The notes beneath the pieces were generated by a model. That model did not search any database, was not told where the DNA came from, and saw only the letters and a list, made by a program, of their open reading frames with translations. Of a DNA stretch of 64,000 nucleotides, positions 27,218 through 36,909 are shown in pieces. Position 1 is the stretch's first letter; each line of letters begins with the position of its first letter. This DNA is from Atribacter laminatus (lineage in GTDB: Bacteria; Atribacterota; Atribacteria; Atribacterales; Atribacteraceae). A program made the translations under genes and the position numbers. The stretch covers positions 1,178,001-1,242,000 of the forward strand of contig NZ_CP065383.1 in the NCBI RefSeq assembly GCF_015775515.1, read 5' to 3'.

Positions 27218-27522
27218 ACGTTATATTATTGATTATAGGTATGATGGTAGTTACCTTTTTCCCTCGTTATCTTCCTTTTGTGACTATATCAAAATGGAAC
27301 CTACCTGGCTTCGTCAAAAAGTTTCTCAGATTTATCCCTTATGCAGCACTAGGCACTCTGATTCTTCCCGGAGCAGTTATGGCAATTCCTGGTTTTCCTT
27401 GGGCGGCAATTGCTGGTATTATTGCGGCTATTCTATTTTCCTGGTTTAGAAAAGAAATTATTCTCACCGTGGTTGTTTCAATTTTTGCCGCCTATCTGGT
27501 TCTATATCTCTCGGGTTATTAA
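27214..27522 (+). CDS. azlD: AzlD-family small exporter subunit
   Basis: This 102-residue protein has three to four membrane segments and the AzlD pattern (MMVVTFFPRYLPF near the start, then a membrane helix with FIPYAALGTLILPG). It partners AzlC and is translationally coupled to it through the ATGA overlap. It converges on the glutaminyl cyclase gene with 23 bp between stops and no clear terminator. Confidence 0.88.
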   Translation: MNVILLIIGMMVVTFFPRYLPFVTISKWNLPGFVKKFLRFIPYAALGTLILPGAVMAIPGFPWAAIAGIIAAILFSWFRKEIILTVVVSIFAAYLVLYLSGY

Positions 27523-27545
27523 CTAATTAATTACTCACTCTCAAA

Positions 27546-28385
27546 CTACCTTTCTTCGATTAACAGTATTTCATAGAGATGGGGCCAAAGTTTTCCGGTA
27601 ACGAAGAAACGATTGTTGGCTTGGTCAAAAGCTATTCCATTGAGTACATTTTTCGATAGATCACTTTGTTCTTCTAACCCGGTTAAATTGATCCATCCTA
27701 TGACTTCGCCATCATCTGGTTCAACGATGAGAATAAGGTCAGTGTGCCAAACATTGGCATAAACTGTTCCATTGATAAATTCTAATTCGTTCAGTTGATT
27801 AATCATTAGACCATTTAAATGGACTTGAACTTCCTTGGTTATCAAAAAGTTTTTTGGGTCTAAAAAACGAAGGGTATCTGATCCATCACTGATAACTAAA
27901 TTATTATTATCATCATCATGGGTAATTCCCCAACCCTCGTAAGGGAAATCAAAAGAACCGATATGCTCAAAGGTGTCAACATCGTATAAAAAGCCAAGAT
28001 GAGATTTCCAGGTGAGTTGAATTAGAAGGTTATTAAAAAGGGTAAGACCTTCAGCAAAATGAATTTCATCGATCTTTTTTTCCAATAAAACCTTTCCAGA
28101 CCTCAGGTCAATTTTTCTTAAGCTTGATTCGCCGTATAATCCGGTACTTTCGTATAAAAAGCCTTCATGAAATATCAAGCCTTGGGTAAATGCCTGGGGG
28201 TCATGGGGATAGGTAGCTATAACCTGGTAGGTGTATTTTGTTAAGCTTTGATTTTTGGAAAGGTGATTGAGAAGCCATTCTTGGTTTTGAACCAAGCTAT
28301 GTGCTGAAACAGAGAAGATCAGCAGGAAAAATACCAAGAAAAGTATTGATATAGGTTCTAAAACCAAGAGAAGATGTTTCTTCAT
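27546..28385 (-). CDS. Glutaminyl-peptide cyclotransferase (bacterial beta-propeller type)
   Basis: This 279-residue exported or membrane-anchored protein has a hydrophobic N-terminus (about 8-28) followed by a beta-propeller of the Glu_cyclase_2 family. Recognisable blocks are YPHDPQAFTQGLIF, YESTGLYGESSLRKIDL, FAEGLTLF, FPYEGWGITHD, LNELEFINGTVYANVW and LNGIAFD. Members convert N-terminal glutamine to pyroglutamate on secreted peptides and proteins. It is transcribed alone. No good ribosome site is visible before the ATG. Confidence 0.88.
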   Translation of the reverse strand: MKKHLLLVLEPISILFLVFFLLIFSVSAHSLVQNQEWLLNHLSKNQSLTKYTYQVIATYPHDPQAFTQGLIFHEGFLYESTGLYGESSLRKIDLRSGKVLLEKKIDEIHFAEGLTLFNNLLIQLTWKSHLGFLYDVDTFEHIGSFDFPYEGWGITHDDDNNNLVISDGSDTLRFLDPKNFLITKEVQVHLNGLMINQLNELEFINGTVYANVWHTDLILIVEPDDGEVIGWINLTGLEEQSDLSKNVLNGIAFDQANNRFFVTGKLWPHLYEILLIEER

Positions 28386-28414
28386 AATTCATAATATTAT
28401 CATTATTTGTAAAA

Positions 28415-28820
28415 GAATTCAGAGTTCCTTCTCCCTGGATGGGAGAAGGTGAGGATGAGGGTGAAAGGCCCAAGATTCGACATGCCATGGCATGTCGCTA
28501 CATTAATCGGGCACGATAAAGGCTGAGGGGGGGCGAGGGGGAATATTGGCGAAAAGCGCTGAGGGCGCGAGATTCTCATCCTTAAAGGTATTTACAAAGA
28601 AAAAGATTAAAAGATGAGACCCTCACGGCTTCAAAAAACGAATCCTCAGGATGACGAATGAAAAGCACCCTCCCCGCCGTAAACGGCACTCCTCCAAGGA
28701 GGGGAATTGTTGAATATATTCCCCCATTGAGGGGGGATTTAAGGGGGGTGTGCCTTGTCTTTTTTTGTTTATTCTTTTTTCACCAATATTGGTATTTTCA
28801 GGACAGGTAATATAGTCATA
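28415..28820. repeat. Composite intergenic repeat block (E, B, D, A plus T-rich tail)
   Basis: E is at about 28420-28465 and B at 28479-28496 with its CGCTACATTAAT tail and the GGGCACGATAAAGGCTGAGGGGG segment. D is at about 28612-28658 and module A at 28665-28754. A T-rich tail with CACCAATATTGGTATTTTCAG runs to about 28806. The same order appears at 29590-29975 and 35790-36290. Confidence 0.78.
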
Positions 28821-28903
28821 ATGGCTATAAAAATAGGACCATTTTCCTATAGAAAACGATTTGGAATTTTTATAGAGTTATTCTATATTGGAGGATGGAG
28901 ATA

Positions 28904-29485
28904 TTGTTTAAAAAATTGTTTTTTTTATTACTTAAAGGGACAATATTGCTTATGATCCTTTTGTTGTCTGGCTGTTGTATTTTTCCGGACCAAAGTAAAA
29001 TGGAAAAAAATATTCCTTGCATAGGTTTGGTTATGATTCCATCATCTTTGGATAACCATGATGGTTCAAAGGTTAAACCCTTTGCAGCTGCCAGCGTTAT
29101 TCTTTTTGGAAGTGAAGGCGATATCATTTCGACTGGAACCAACCAAGAAGGGATGTGGGTAGCTTATAATTTAAAGAGCCCTTATTACCTTCTGGAAGCC
29201 GAAAAAGAAGGGGTTATTATAAAAAAAGTTTTTCCATTTCAATTATTAGGGGAAAGCAGTGTAAATGTTGGAGAAGCCAATGCCTATAGTTCCTGTCAGG
29301 TTATGGTCTATGAAATAGCCAATCAATATTATGAGAACGCATTGTACTTTCGAGAAGTTCCGGATTTAGTGATTCCGGAGAACTTGATTAAGGCGGTAGA
29401 AAAGGTTTATCGAGAGGATCGGAATCCTTTTGATGATCCATTCATTGTAAGTATGGTTGAAGATTTAGTTCTGCATCAATTTTAA
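28904..29485 (+). CDS. Lipoprotein of unknown function, paralogue of the 32579 protein
   Basis: A signal peptide ends in the lipobox LLSGC, so the mature protein is lipid-anchored at the cell surface or periplasm. The ATG at 28895 abuts the GGAGG site without spacing; I therefore choose the TTG at 28904, nine bases from it, giving about 193 residues. After a low-complexity linker, a single domain of carboxypeptidase-regulatory-like beta pattern is visible (SVILFGSEGDIISTGTNQEG). The later segment EGVIIKKVFPF...VNVGEANAYSSCQVMVYE resembles [10 protein letters not shown]...[17 protein letters not shown] in the lipoprotein at 32579-34021. The function is unknown. Confidence 0.7.
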   Translation: MFKKLFFLLLKGTILLMILLLSGCCIFPDQSKMEKNIPCIGLVMIPSSLDNHDGSKVKPFAAASVILFGSEGDIISTGTNQEGMWVAYNLKSPYYLLEAEKEGVIIKKVFPFQLLGESSVNVGEANAYSSCQVMVYEIANQYYENALYFREVPDLVIPENLIKAVEKVYREDRNPFDDPFIVSMVEDLVLHQF

Positions 29486-29489
29486 TATT

Positions 29490-29990
29490 AACCCTCGTGC
29501 CATAAGCTGCACTAGATGAGGATGAAGATGAGTTGCCCCCTCACCCTGACCCTCTCCCACGAAGGGGCGAGGGAAAAAAGAGCAAAAGAATTCATATATC
29601 CTTCTCCCTTGATGGGAGAAGTTGAGGATGAGGGTGAAAGTCCAAGATTCGACATGCCATGGCATGTCGCTACGTTAATCGGGCACGATAAAGGCTGAGG
29701 GGGCGAATGAAAAAAAATTTAAGGATAAAAGAAAAAATTACAGGATGAGATCCTCACGGCTTCAAAAAACGAAGCCTCAGGATGACAGCAATATTTAATT
29801 TGTCATTCTGAGGAGCGTATTATGCGACGTGAGAATCCCATCTTTCATTCCTATTTCTTTTTTTTATTTTCTAAAAATTACTCTATAAAGATATAAAGAC
29901 ACCCTCCCCGCCGTAAACGGCACCCCTCCAAGGAGAGGAATTGTTGAATATATTCCCCCATTGAGGGGGGGATTCATTAAAGATATTTTC
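29490..29990. repeat. Composite intergenic repeat block (H, E, B, D, C/D, A)
   Basis: H is at about 29492-29525, an E-like pair at about 29540-29640, B at 29651-29668 and D at about 29742-29787. A C/D hybrid with GAGGAGCG lies at about 29805-29845. A module A copy is truncated at its right end (29900-29974). No gene is supported. Confidence 0.75.
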
Positions 29991-30010
29991 AGGATTGGAT
30001 ACAAGTTCAA

Positions 30011-32200
30011 TTATTTGTTTAAGTTAAAAGAGTCTTGAAGTCGGGTTTTTAATCGGGTGTACCTTTTAAGCGGTTGGTTATTACGAACAGCAATTGCAAT
30101 TGCTTTTTTGCTGCCTACCAAAACCACCAATTTTTTACCACGGGTTATTGCCGTATAGAGAAGATTCCTTTGTAACATCATATAATGCTGGGTAAGTAAT
30201 GGAATGACAATGGCCGGATATTCACTCCCCTGAGATTTATGAATGGAAATTGCATAGGACAGAACGATTTCGTCAAGTTCGGAGAATTCGTAATTTACTT
30301 CTTTCCCGTCGAAATTAATAGTCGCTTCCTGGATTTCACGATCAATTTTGGTTATTTTACCAATATCCCCATTATATATGTCTTTATCGTAATTATTTCG
30401 GATTTGCATCACCTTGTCCCCTATTCGAAAACTATTTCCACCTCGGTTGATTTCGGCTTTGGAGGAGGGATTCAGACTTTTTTGTAATTCAATATTGAGG
30501 TTAGCTGCCCCTATTAAACCACGGTGCATAGGCGAAAGGACTTGAATATGCTCTAAGGGATGGAATCCAAAAGTCTTTGGGATTTTCTGACAACAGAGAT
30601 TCAGAATAGTTTGCAAAGCCTTTTCCGGTTCATCGCAGGGGAAGAAATAGAAGTCCTGAGGTTTACCAGGCGAGAAGTCAAGGAAAGGAAATTGACCATG
30701 ATTAATACGGTGAGCATTCAAAATAATTAAACTATCTTGCGCTTGTCGAAAAATTTTTGTGAGCCGCACGGTCGGGATCACTTCAGATTCAATCAAATCT
30801 CGTAGTAAATTCCCCGCTCCTACTGAAGGAAGTTGGTCAACGTCTCCAACTAAAATGAGAGTGGCATTTGGAGGTATCGCTTTGAGAAAATGATACATTA
30901 AAATTGTGTCGATCATCGAGGTTTCATCAATAATAAGCACATCAGCATTCAAAGGATTTTCATGATTTTTCTTAAACTGGTTATCTTTGGGTGAATATTC
31001 CAATAGCCGATGAAGAGTTTTCGCTTCAAATCCAGTTGCTTCAGTCATTCGCTTGGCTGCTCGACCGGTAGGTGCAGCTAAAAGTATTTGATAACCTAAT
31101 TTTTTATACAGGCAAATTATGGCTTTAATCAGAGTGGTTTTTCCGGTACCCGGTCCCCCGGTTATGACCAGTACCTTTTCAGCTAATGCAGCGTGTAAGG
31201 CCTGCTGTTGACTTTCATCTAAGTTAATACCCAATTCTTTAGATACAATTTGATGGGTTTTCCCCAACCCAAACAATGGGATAGTTTTGGGAAACTCAAT
31301 GAGTGCTTTTAACCTGTCTACGATTCCGGTTTCGGCAACATGGAATGGAGTAAGATAGACTCCTTCTTCTTGATCGGATATTTCTTCAATAAATACTGAA
31401 TCTTGGCAAGATAAACTTAAAAGGGCTTTTTTTGCTTCATTTTCCTCGACATCAAGGATTTCATGACCTTTTGATAAAAGAGCCGAGGTCGGAACGTAAA
31501 CATGACCATTTTCAGCAAATTTGTTTAGGGTGTAAAGTATACCGGCTTCAATTCGTGCCGGAGCGTCCTTAGGGAGACCTAATTTTTGTGCAATTCGATC
31601 AGCGGTGATAAAACCGATTCCGAAAATATCAGTTGCTAATCGATAGGGATTCTCTTGAACGGTTTTAATCGAGTTCTGTCCATATTGTTTATATATTTTT
31701 ACTGCATAAGAAGGACTTACTCCATGTTCTTGAAGAAAAATCATCACATTTCGGATATCCTTTTGATCGTCCCAAGCTTTTTTGATCATTGCTATTCGTT
31801 TGGTTCCAATCCCTTCAACTTCATGCAATTTTTGAATATCCTTTTCAATGATATCCAATGTTTCGGTTCCAAACTTATTAACCAGCCTTTTCGCCATGAC
31901 GGGACCAATGCCCTTAATGAGACCGGAACCTAAATATTTTTCTACACCTTTTACTGATGCCGGGACAACTGATTCATAAGATTGAATGAGGAATTGTTCA
32001 CCATATTTCGGATGATTTTTCCATTCTCCTTGAAGTTTTAAAATCTCTCCAGGGGTTATGGATAATAAATTACCAACAATAGTAATGAGTTCCCGGTTTC
32101 CAGGAACTTTCATCCGGGCTATGGTATAGCCGTTTTCTTCATTATGGAATGTTATTCTTTCAACTTGTCCTTGAATTTCCATATAAAACCATTTTTCCAT
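30011..32200 (-). CDS. recD2: SF1B DNA helicase RecD2
   Basis: This 729-residue protein is the RecD-like 5'-3' helicase found in bacteria without RecBCD. It has an N-terminal OB-like domain (about 1-80), helix-hairpin-helix DNA-binding motifs (about 95-210: LIKGIGPVMAKRLV, VEGIGTKRIAMI), and a helicase core. Walker A is GGPGTGKTT at about 348-356, Walker B is LIIDETSMID near 425, and GDVDQLPSVGAGN and a C-terminal SYAISIHKSQGSEYP motif follow. It likely acts in recombination or repair. A second in-frame ATG six codons in (MEIQGQVERITFHNEENGYT) aligns better with the usual family start, so the first six residues may not be translated. Confidence 0.92.
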   Translation of the reverse strand: MEKWFYMEIQGQVERITFHNEENGYTIARMKVPGNRELITIVGNLLSITPGEILKLQGEWKNHPKYGEQFLIQSYESVVPASVKGVEKYLGSGLIKGIGPVMAKRLVNKFGTETLDIIEKDIQKLHEVEGIGTKRIAMIKKAWDDQKDIRNVMIFLQEHGVSPSYAVKIYKQYGQNSIKTVQENPYRLATDIFGIGFITADRIAQKLGLPKDAPARIEAGILYTLNKFAENGHVYVPTSALLSKGHEILDVEENEAKKALLSLSCQDSVFIEEISDQEEGVYLTPFHVAETGIVDRLKALIEFPKTIPLFGLGKTHQIVSKELGINLDESQQQALHAALAEKVLVITGGPGTGKTTLIKAIICLYKKLGYQILLAAPTGRAAKRMTEATGFEAKTLHRLLEYSPKDNQFKKNHENPLNADVLIIDETSMIDTILMYHFLKAIPPNATLILVGDVDQLPSVGAGNLLRDLIESEVIPTVRLTKIFRQAQDSLIILNAHRINHGQFPFLDFSPGKPQDFYFFPCDEPEKALQTILNLCCQKIPKTFGFHPLEHIQVLSPMHRGLIGAANLNIELQKSLNPSSKAEINRGGNSFRIGDKVMQIRNNYDKDIYNGDIGKITKIDREIQEATINFDGKEVNYEFSELDEIVLSYAISIHKSQGSEYPAIVIPLLTQHYMMLQRNLLYTAITRGKKLVVLVGSKKAIAIAVRNNQPLKRYTRLKTRLQDSFNLNK

Positions 32201-32578
32201 TTTATTTTATGGTCATCATTATAATGCATTGCTTAAAAGTAGAGAGAATTGGTTTGTAAGTATTAGATCGGGTAATAAATAAAAAATATTGAATTATGTA
32301 ATTTTGGAATGGGGGATTCGATATTGATTAGACGCTGGTGGTTTTATTAATAAAAGGATTGAAAAACTGATTTTTTTTGCTTAGGAAGAACTCTGAATAA
32401 TATCATTTTTATGTTCATTACTCACCTCTTGAACAGATACAAGGATCAATAATGAATAAGTAATCCCTCAAAAAGTTTAAAAATATTTTAAAAAAAAGGA
32501 AATAAAACTATGATACATTAGTTATATTAGTATATTAATAATGAATAGTTGTAACCCTATTGAAAGGGGGTTCATAAA
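32201..32578. other. Divergent intergenic region, no recognised element
   Basis: This 378-bp AT-rich stretch lies between the divergent recD2 and lipoprotein genes and must hold promoters for both. I could not identify a convincing -35/-10 pair. A GAAAGGGGG ribosome site is present before the lipoprotein ATG. Unlike most long gaps in this window, it contains none of the repeat modules. Confidence 0.4.
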
Positions 32579-34021
32579 ATGAATAAAAAGACTTTTATGA
32601 CTACCGTTGCAGTTATAGTGGTACTGGCTTTTGTTGTTACCGGTTGTTTGCCGACCGGTAACAGTTTCCAAAAATCTACAACTCAAGATTTTGTCAACGG
32701 TCGAGCAGTTTTACCGAAAGTATGTTTTATCGACGGTGAAATAAATCCGGATATTTTAGATGGAGTAGCTTTTCCTTTGGCAACTTCTTTATTATATGGT
32801 GGAAATAGTGGTGTTTTAAATCAACAAGGTGAAACAGATAAAAGTGGAAGATTTGTTTTAACAAAAGGAAATGAAAATAGTTATGTTCTTTATGTGATTC
32901 GGGAGTATCCAAACCTAGGAACGAATAATTTTGTTGTTGTGAAAAAGGGAATAAACCAGTCCATATTAATGGGAGATGATGTGGGAGAAGTGAATTATTA
33001 TACAACAGCTCAAGTTATTATTTGGGAACAGGTAAATGATTTACTCGTAGAATCCTTTAATCCATTTGATGCTCGAAATCTTCCATGGAGCTTTAATGCT
33101 AATGATTTAGTGTTACCAGTTAGCGATATACCTAATTTAATACCAACAAATCAATTATTAAATTTGGTTAAAGTAGCTCTTGAAAATTGTCGAGATCCCC
33201 AAGGAGATCCTCAAGTCATAGCTGAAGCTCGTCGGATTGCTCGAAATGATTTTGGTTCTCCAGGAGGCTCGTCAAGTGGTACTGTAGTGATACCAACACC
33301 ATTTATCGCTCCAACACCAAACCCAACACCTAATCCAACCCCGACCCCGACTACCACTCCCGATACGGATCCAACACCAAACCCAACACCTAATCCAACC
33401 CCGACCCCGACTACCACTCCCGATACGGATCCAACACCAAACCCAACACCTAATCCAACCCCGACCCCGACTACCACTCCCGATACGGATCCAACACCAA
33501 ACCCAACACCTAATCCAACCCCGACCCCGACTACCACTCCCGATACGGATCCAACACCAAACCCAACACCTAATCCAACCCCGACCCCGACTACCACTCC
33601 CGATACGGATCCAACACCAAACCCAACACCAAACCCAACACCAAACCCAACACCATCACCAATACCTAATACCGGGAACATTCATTTCGCTATACAAAAA
33701 AATAATAATAACTTGGTAGTCAATGCGAACTGGAACAATGGAAACGTGCCTGGGAATGAACCAGGAACATTAAACAATAGTTATACGGTTAATTTGAATG
33801 GAAATAATGAAACATTTATAGCTTACATTGATAATTCAGGAAATGTTGTAGTTGATCCCGTAAGCACGATAACAACACTTCAAGTGAGCGTAAGCAACAA
33901 TAATAATAAGGATAATTTACAACTCTGGTTCCAAGATATTCCAGGTGGAACCTATACTTATAATGTTGAAGTAAGTGATAATTCTAATGATAGCGGTAAT
34001 GTAGTCGGGAATTCACCATGA
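32579..34021 (+). CDS. Surface lipoprotein with Pro/Thr tandem-repeat linker
   Basis: This 480-residue protein has a signal peptide ending in lipobox VVTGC (about residue 22), an N-terminal domain (about 45-225) related to the lipoprotein at 28904, a low-complexity linker (about 240-365) and a C-terminal Asn-rich beta domain (about 365-478) of unknown type. The linker is built from five exact 20-residue units of [20 protein letters not shown] type plus a shortened sixth. It probably spaces the terminal domain away from the membrane or binds a surface polymer; no enzyme motif is seen. The gene is monocistronic, with a large palindromic terminator downstream. Confidence 0.75.
   Translation: MNKKTFMTTVAVIVVLAFVVTGCLPTGNSFQKSTTQDFVNGRAVLPKVCFIDGEINPDILDGVAFPLATSLLYGGNSGVLNQQGETDKSGRFVLTKGNENSYVLYVIREYPNLGTNNFVVVKKGINQSILMGDDVGEVNYYTTAQVIIWEQVNDLLVESFNPFDARNLPWSFNANDLVLPVSDIPNLIPTNQLLNLVKVALENCRDPQGDPQVIAEARRIARNDFGSPGGSSSGTVVIPTPFIAPTPNPTPNPTPTPTTTPDTDPTPNPTPNPTPTPTTTPDTDPTPNPTPNPTPTPTTTPDTDPTPNPTPNPTPTPTTTPDTDPTPNPTPNPTPTPTTTPDTDPTPNPTPNPTPNPTPSPIPNTGNIHFAIQKNNNNLVVNANWNNGNVPGNEPGTLNNSYTVNLNGNNETFIAYIDNSGNVVVDPVSTITTLQVSVSNNNNKDNLQLWFQDIPGGTYTYNVEVSDNSNDSGNVVGNSP
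33311..33630 (+). repeat. Perfect 60-bp tandem repeat inside the lipoprotein gene
   Basis: Five consecutive copies of a 60-bp unit (33311-33610), starting CCAACACCAAACCCAACACC and ending CCCGATACGGAT, are identical at every base, including synonymous positions. A sixth unit begins at 33611 and degenerates into shorter CCAACACCAAAC repeats. Perfect identity indicates recent expansion or ongoing homogenisation, and the in-frame unit length means copy number can change without breaking the protein. Confidence 0.95.
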
Positions 34022-34053
34022 ATATAAAAGTGGTGATTATAAGTTAATAATAA

Positions 34054-34103
34054 CTTACCACAAAAAGCCTTGAGATCATGATCTCAAGGCTTTTTGTGGT
34101 AAG
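34054..34103. terminator. 50-bp perfect palindrome, terminator
   Basis: The inverted repeat is perfect across all 50 bp, with half-site CTTACCACAAAAAGCCTTGAG and centre ATGATCATGAT-like symmetry around 34078. It forms a stem of over 20 bp. The right arm contains five T residues after GGC, so on either strand it behaves as a terminator. It lies 33 bp after the lipoprotein stop. Confidence 0.8.
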
Positions 34104-34294
34104 GTTAAAATAATTAGAAATATTGTGATTACTCTTTAAAACATTCAATTTTTTAATGATAAATCCAGAATAATCAAAAGATTCTCTAATGAATAAGCAA
34201 TAAATAAAATTTTAACGGGAAGAAGAATGAGTTATTAATGGTTAAAATAGTCAATACTAAAATGGCTATTTATTCAAAACTAGGAGGGCATATC

Positions 34295-34753
34295 ATGGAC
34301 GAAGACAAAAAATTTCCAGACTTTCTACTTAAAGGTTTTGTTTCAAGTTCTCAAACTGAAGAGACCTTTTCTTTAAGCAGTTTCCAAGGAAAATGGGTAA
34401 TATTTTACTTTTATCCTCGAGATGCAACCCCAGGATGCACAAAGGAAGCAATTGCTTTTACTGAAAAGTTAGAAGAAATTCGTTCAAAAGGAGTAGAAGT
34501 AGTTGGTGTGAGCACTCAATCAGTGGAGAGTCATCAAAAATTTGCAAAAAAATATAATTTGAAGCATATCCTTTTAAGTGATGATGGGAGCTTATCAAAA
34601 AACCTTGGTATTCTTGGGGTAACTGGTACAGCAGCGCGGACGACCTTTTTAGTTGATCCTCAAGGATTTATTGTTAAAGATTGGAAAAAAGTAAAAGTTG
34701 CCCAACATGTTGAAGAGGTTCTGGAAGCGATCGATGAACAATGCAATTGTTAA
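34295..34753 (+). CDS. bcp: Thioredoxin-dependent peroxiredoxin, Bcp/PrxQ type
   Basis: This cytoplasmic peroxidase reduces hydrogen peroxide and organic peroxides using thiols. The peroxidatic cysteine is in DATPGCTKE, preceded by FYFYPRD, and the fold continues with VVGVSTQSVESHQKFAKKY and FLVDPQGFI. The residue five positions after the peroxidatic Cys, where many Bcp proteins have a resolving Cys, is not Cys. Instead the protein ends CNC, an unusual tail that might supply a resolving thiol. The open frame extends upstream to 34238, but an AGGAGGG site places the start at 34295, giving 152 residues, normal for the family. The last 20 bases overlap the sfsA start. Confidence 0.9.
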   Translation: MDEDKKFPDFLLKGFVSSSQTEETFSLSSFQGKWVIFYFYPRDATPGCTKEAIAFTEKLEEIRSKGVEVVGVSTQSVESHQKFAKKYNLKHILLSDDGSLSKNLGILGVTGTAARTTFLVDPQGFIVKDWKKVKVAQHVEEVLEAIDEQCNC

Positions 34754-35477
34754 ATCACCTTTGATTCATAAGCCTCTTATTGATTTTCAAAATTGGTTTT
34801 ATGTTTTTATTGAAAAAAGAATAAATAGGTTCGTAGTCCAGGTTGACTTTGGTGACGGAAAATCTCGGCAGGTTGCTACCAATAATCCCGGAAGGTTATT
34901 GGAATTGATGGTTCCGGGACGAAAGGCGGTTTGTATTTCCAATCCTCATGGAAAAACCCCGGGGAAGCTTATTGCAATACAAGATGATTTTGGATGGGCT
35001 TTTATCGATACCTATTTTCAAATGAGAGCATTTGAAATGGCAGTACAAAAAAAATATATCCCCTGGTTAGAGGGATATTCTCTTCTCAAGAGAAATCCCC
35101 GCTTGGGTGAAAGCGTTCTTGATTATTGGTTTCGGGACTCAGGTGGTGAAACTGTGTTGTTGGAATTAAAAAGTGCCGTCTATCGACAAGGTCGATTTGC
35201 CACCTATCCTGATTGTCCTTCGACGCGAGGGCAAAGACATATCAAAGAATTAACCAAATATGCTAAGAATGGGGGGAAAGGATTAATACTATTTATTGCA
35301 TCATTAGCTGAAGTTGATGCTTTTCGCCCTGCTGAAGATGGTGACCCGGAAGTGGGGCGATTGCTCCGTTTAGCGGTTGATACTTCGCCATTAGAAATTC
35401 GAGCATTGTCATTACTGTATAACCCTGAAAGCGGATTAAAAATGGGGAATCATGATTTGCCGGTAATCATCCAATAA
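34734..35477 (+). CDS. sfsA: SfsA family protein (sugar fermentation stimulation / nuclease family)
   Basis: This 247-residue protein aligns with E. coli SfsA: FGDGKSRQVATNNPGRLLELMVPGRKAVCIS at the N-terminal OB-like domain, then a nuclease-like fold with YWFRD, LLELKSAVYR, FATYPDCPSTRGQRHIKEL and an ILFIASLAEVDAFRPA segment. The family binds DNA and has been linked to sugar metabolism and to nuclease activity. The frame opens at 34698, but the ATG at 34734 gives the expected N-terminus and has a GGAAG-like site. It overlaps bcp by 20 bp, so translation is probably coupled. Confidence 0.88.
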   Translation: MNNAIVKSPLIHKPLIDFQNWFYVFIEKRINRFVVQVDFGDGKSRQVATNNPGRLLELMVPGRKAVCISNPHGKTPGKLIAIQDDFGWAFIDTYFQMRAFEMAVQKKYIPWLEGYSLLKRNPRLGESVLDYWFRDSGGETVLLELKSAVYRQGRFATYPDCPSTRGQRHIKELTKYAKNGGKGLILFIASLAEVDAFRPAEDGDPEVGRLLRLAVDTSPLEIRALSLLYNPESGLKMGNHDLPVIIQ

Positions 35478-35639
35478 TTTAGATGGTTTTAACGGCAATC
35501 AGAATAAAACGATGATAAAATTTTGCTGGAACCAGTAAGACTATTTTCCGACGCTTTGCTTCTTCCCTTCAAGATAGGCAATATTGATTACTCAATTCAT
35601 AATTCGTTATTCAGAATCTAAATATGTAGTTCAAAATAT

Positions 35640-36300
35640 TAATAGGATAGACTCTCATGCTGCTTTTGCGACACCAGATGAGGAAGGAAATGATGCCCCC
35701 TCACCCTGACCCTCTCCCACGAACGGGCGAGGGAATATTGGCGAAAGACACCGAGGAGGGAGGGAGCGAGGGGGCGCAAGATTTTGGTTCCTTCTCCCTT
35801 GATGGGAGAAGGTGAGGATGAGGGTGAAAAGCCTCTCTAAATCCGTCATTGCGAGGAGGTCAACCGTTTTTTGGTTGGACGACGTGGCAATCTCTGCCAC
35901 TCACTCTGTCATTCTGAGGAGTCCGGAATTTTTACCGGACGAGGTGAGAATCTCATTCACTCACTCTGTCATTCTGAGGAGCGTATTGTGCGACGTGAGA
36001 ATCCCATCATTTTCAGTTCCACAGTTCCACAAATAATAAAAAATGACTCATGAGATTACCACGTCACTTCGTTCCTCGCAATGACGGATTGGGGTGATGA
36101 GACCCTCACGGCTTCAAAAAACGAATCCTCAGGATGACGAATGAAAAGCACCCTCCCCGCCGTAAACGGCACCCCTCCAAGGAGAGGAATTGTTGAATAT
36201 ATTCCCCCATTGAGGGGGGATTTAAGGGGGGTGTGCCTTTTTCTTTTTTTGTTTATTCTTTTTTCACCAATATTGGTATTTTCAGGATAGTTCATAGGAA
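35640..36300. repeat. Composite intergenic repeat block (H, E, C, D, A plus T-rich tail)
   Basis: H is at about 35650-35682, an E-like pair at about 35695-35828 and C at about 35838-35895. GAGGAG-type C/D hybrids lie at about 35905-36008, an inverted C at about 36048-36085 and D at about 36098-36142. Module A is at 36148-36237, with its T-rich tail and CACCAATATTGGTATTTTCAG to about 36288. The 160 bp before it (35478-35640) holds nothing I recognise. Confidence 0.75.
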
Positions 36301-36420
36301 TCTCAATCATATTAGATTTGATTTCCAAAAAAGAATAGAATCAGAATGAATATGATATGCTAAAATCATTTAGGTTGAGCCTCGGTATTTAATAAACAAT
36401 CGCTGGAAGAAGGCCAGGTA

Positions 36421-36909
36421 ATGGATCTATCAACAGTTATTTTTTATATTATTGTATTGATTCTTCTTGGGATTTCTTTTTTTAAAGATAGAAAAAAGAC
36501 AATTGAAGCTCTCCTCAAAGCCTGGAAAAGCTTCATTGTTTTATTACCACCTTTTTTAACCATAATTTTTCTCTTAGGGTTTATGGTAGTTTTCATCCCC
36601 GAAAAAACCATCGCTTTATACATTGGTGAAAAAAGTGGATTTCTTGGATTTCTAATTTCATCAATCGTGGGGGCAATTACTTTAATACCAGGGTTTGTTG
36701 CCTTTCCTATGGCAAAAATGCTTCTTGAAAATGGAGCAGGGATTGCCCAGATGGCGGTATTCATTTCAACCTTAATGATGGTAGGCATTATAACTGCACC
36801 CTTGGAAGCCAGTTTTTTTGGGTGGAAAGCAACGATGGGAAGAAATCTTATGGCCTATTTTTTCTCCTTTGTTGTTGGATATGTGGTATGGATGGTGGTG
36901 AGGATTTGA
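36421..36909 (+). CDS. Half-size permease, first of a pair (ArsP/DUF318-like)
   Basis: This 162-residue protein has four to five membrane segments and the internal motif SSIVGAITLIPGFVAFPMAK followed by MLLENGAG, which is the conserved re-entrant-type region of DUF318/ArsP permeases. It corresponds to one half of a full-length permease, the other half being the next gene. ArsP-type permeases export organoarsenicals or remain uncharacterised; the substrate here is unknown. It overlaps the second gene by about 20 bp. Confidence 0.75.
   Translation: MDLSTVIFYIIVLILLGISFFKDRKKTIEALLKAWKSFIVLLPPFLTIIFLLGFMVVFIPEKTIALYIGEKSGFLGFLISSIVGAITLIPGFVAFPMAKMLLENGAGIAQMAVFISTLMMVGIITAPLEASFFGWKATMGRNLMAYFFSFVVGYVVWMVVRI

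Noticed and set aside
33211-33681. Minus-strand frame rich in Gly and Val opposite the lipoprotein linker
   Set aside because: It is the antisense of the 60-bp tandem repeat; the plus-strand lipoprotein has the start, signal peptide and lipobox.
1701-36240. Regularly spaced repeats considered as a CRISPR array
   Set aside because: The modules are different from each other, not arrayed with uniform spacers, and no cas gene is present.
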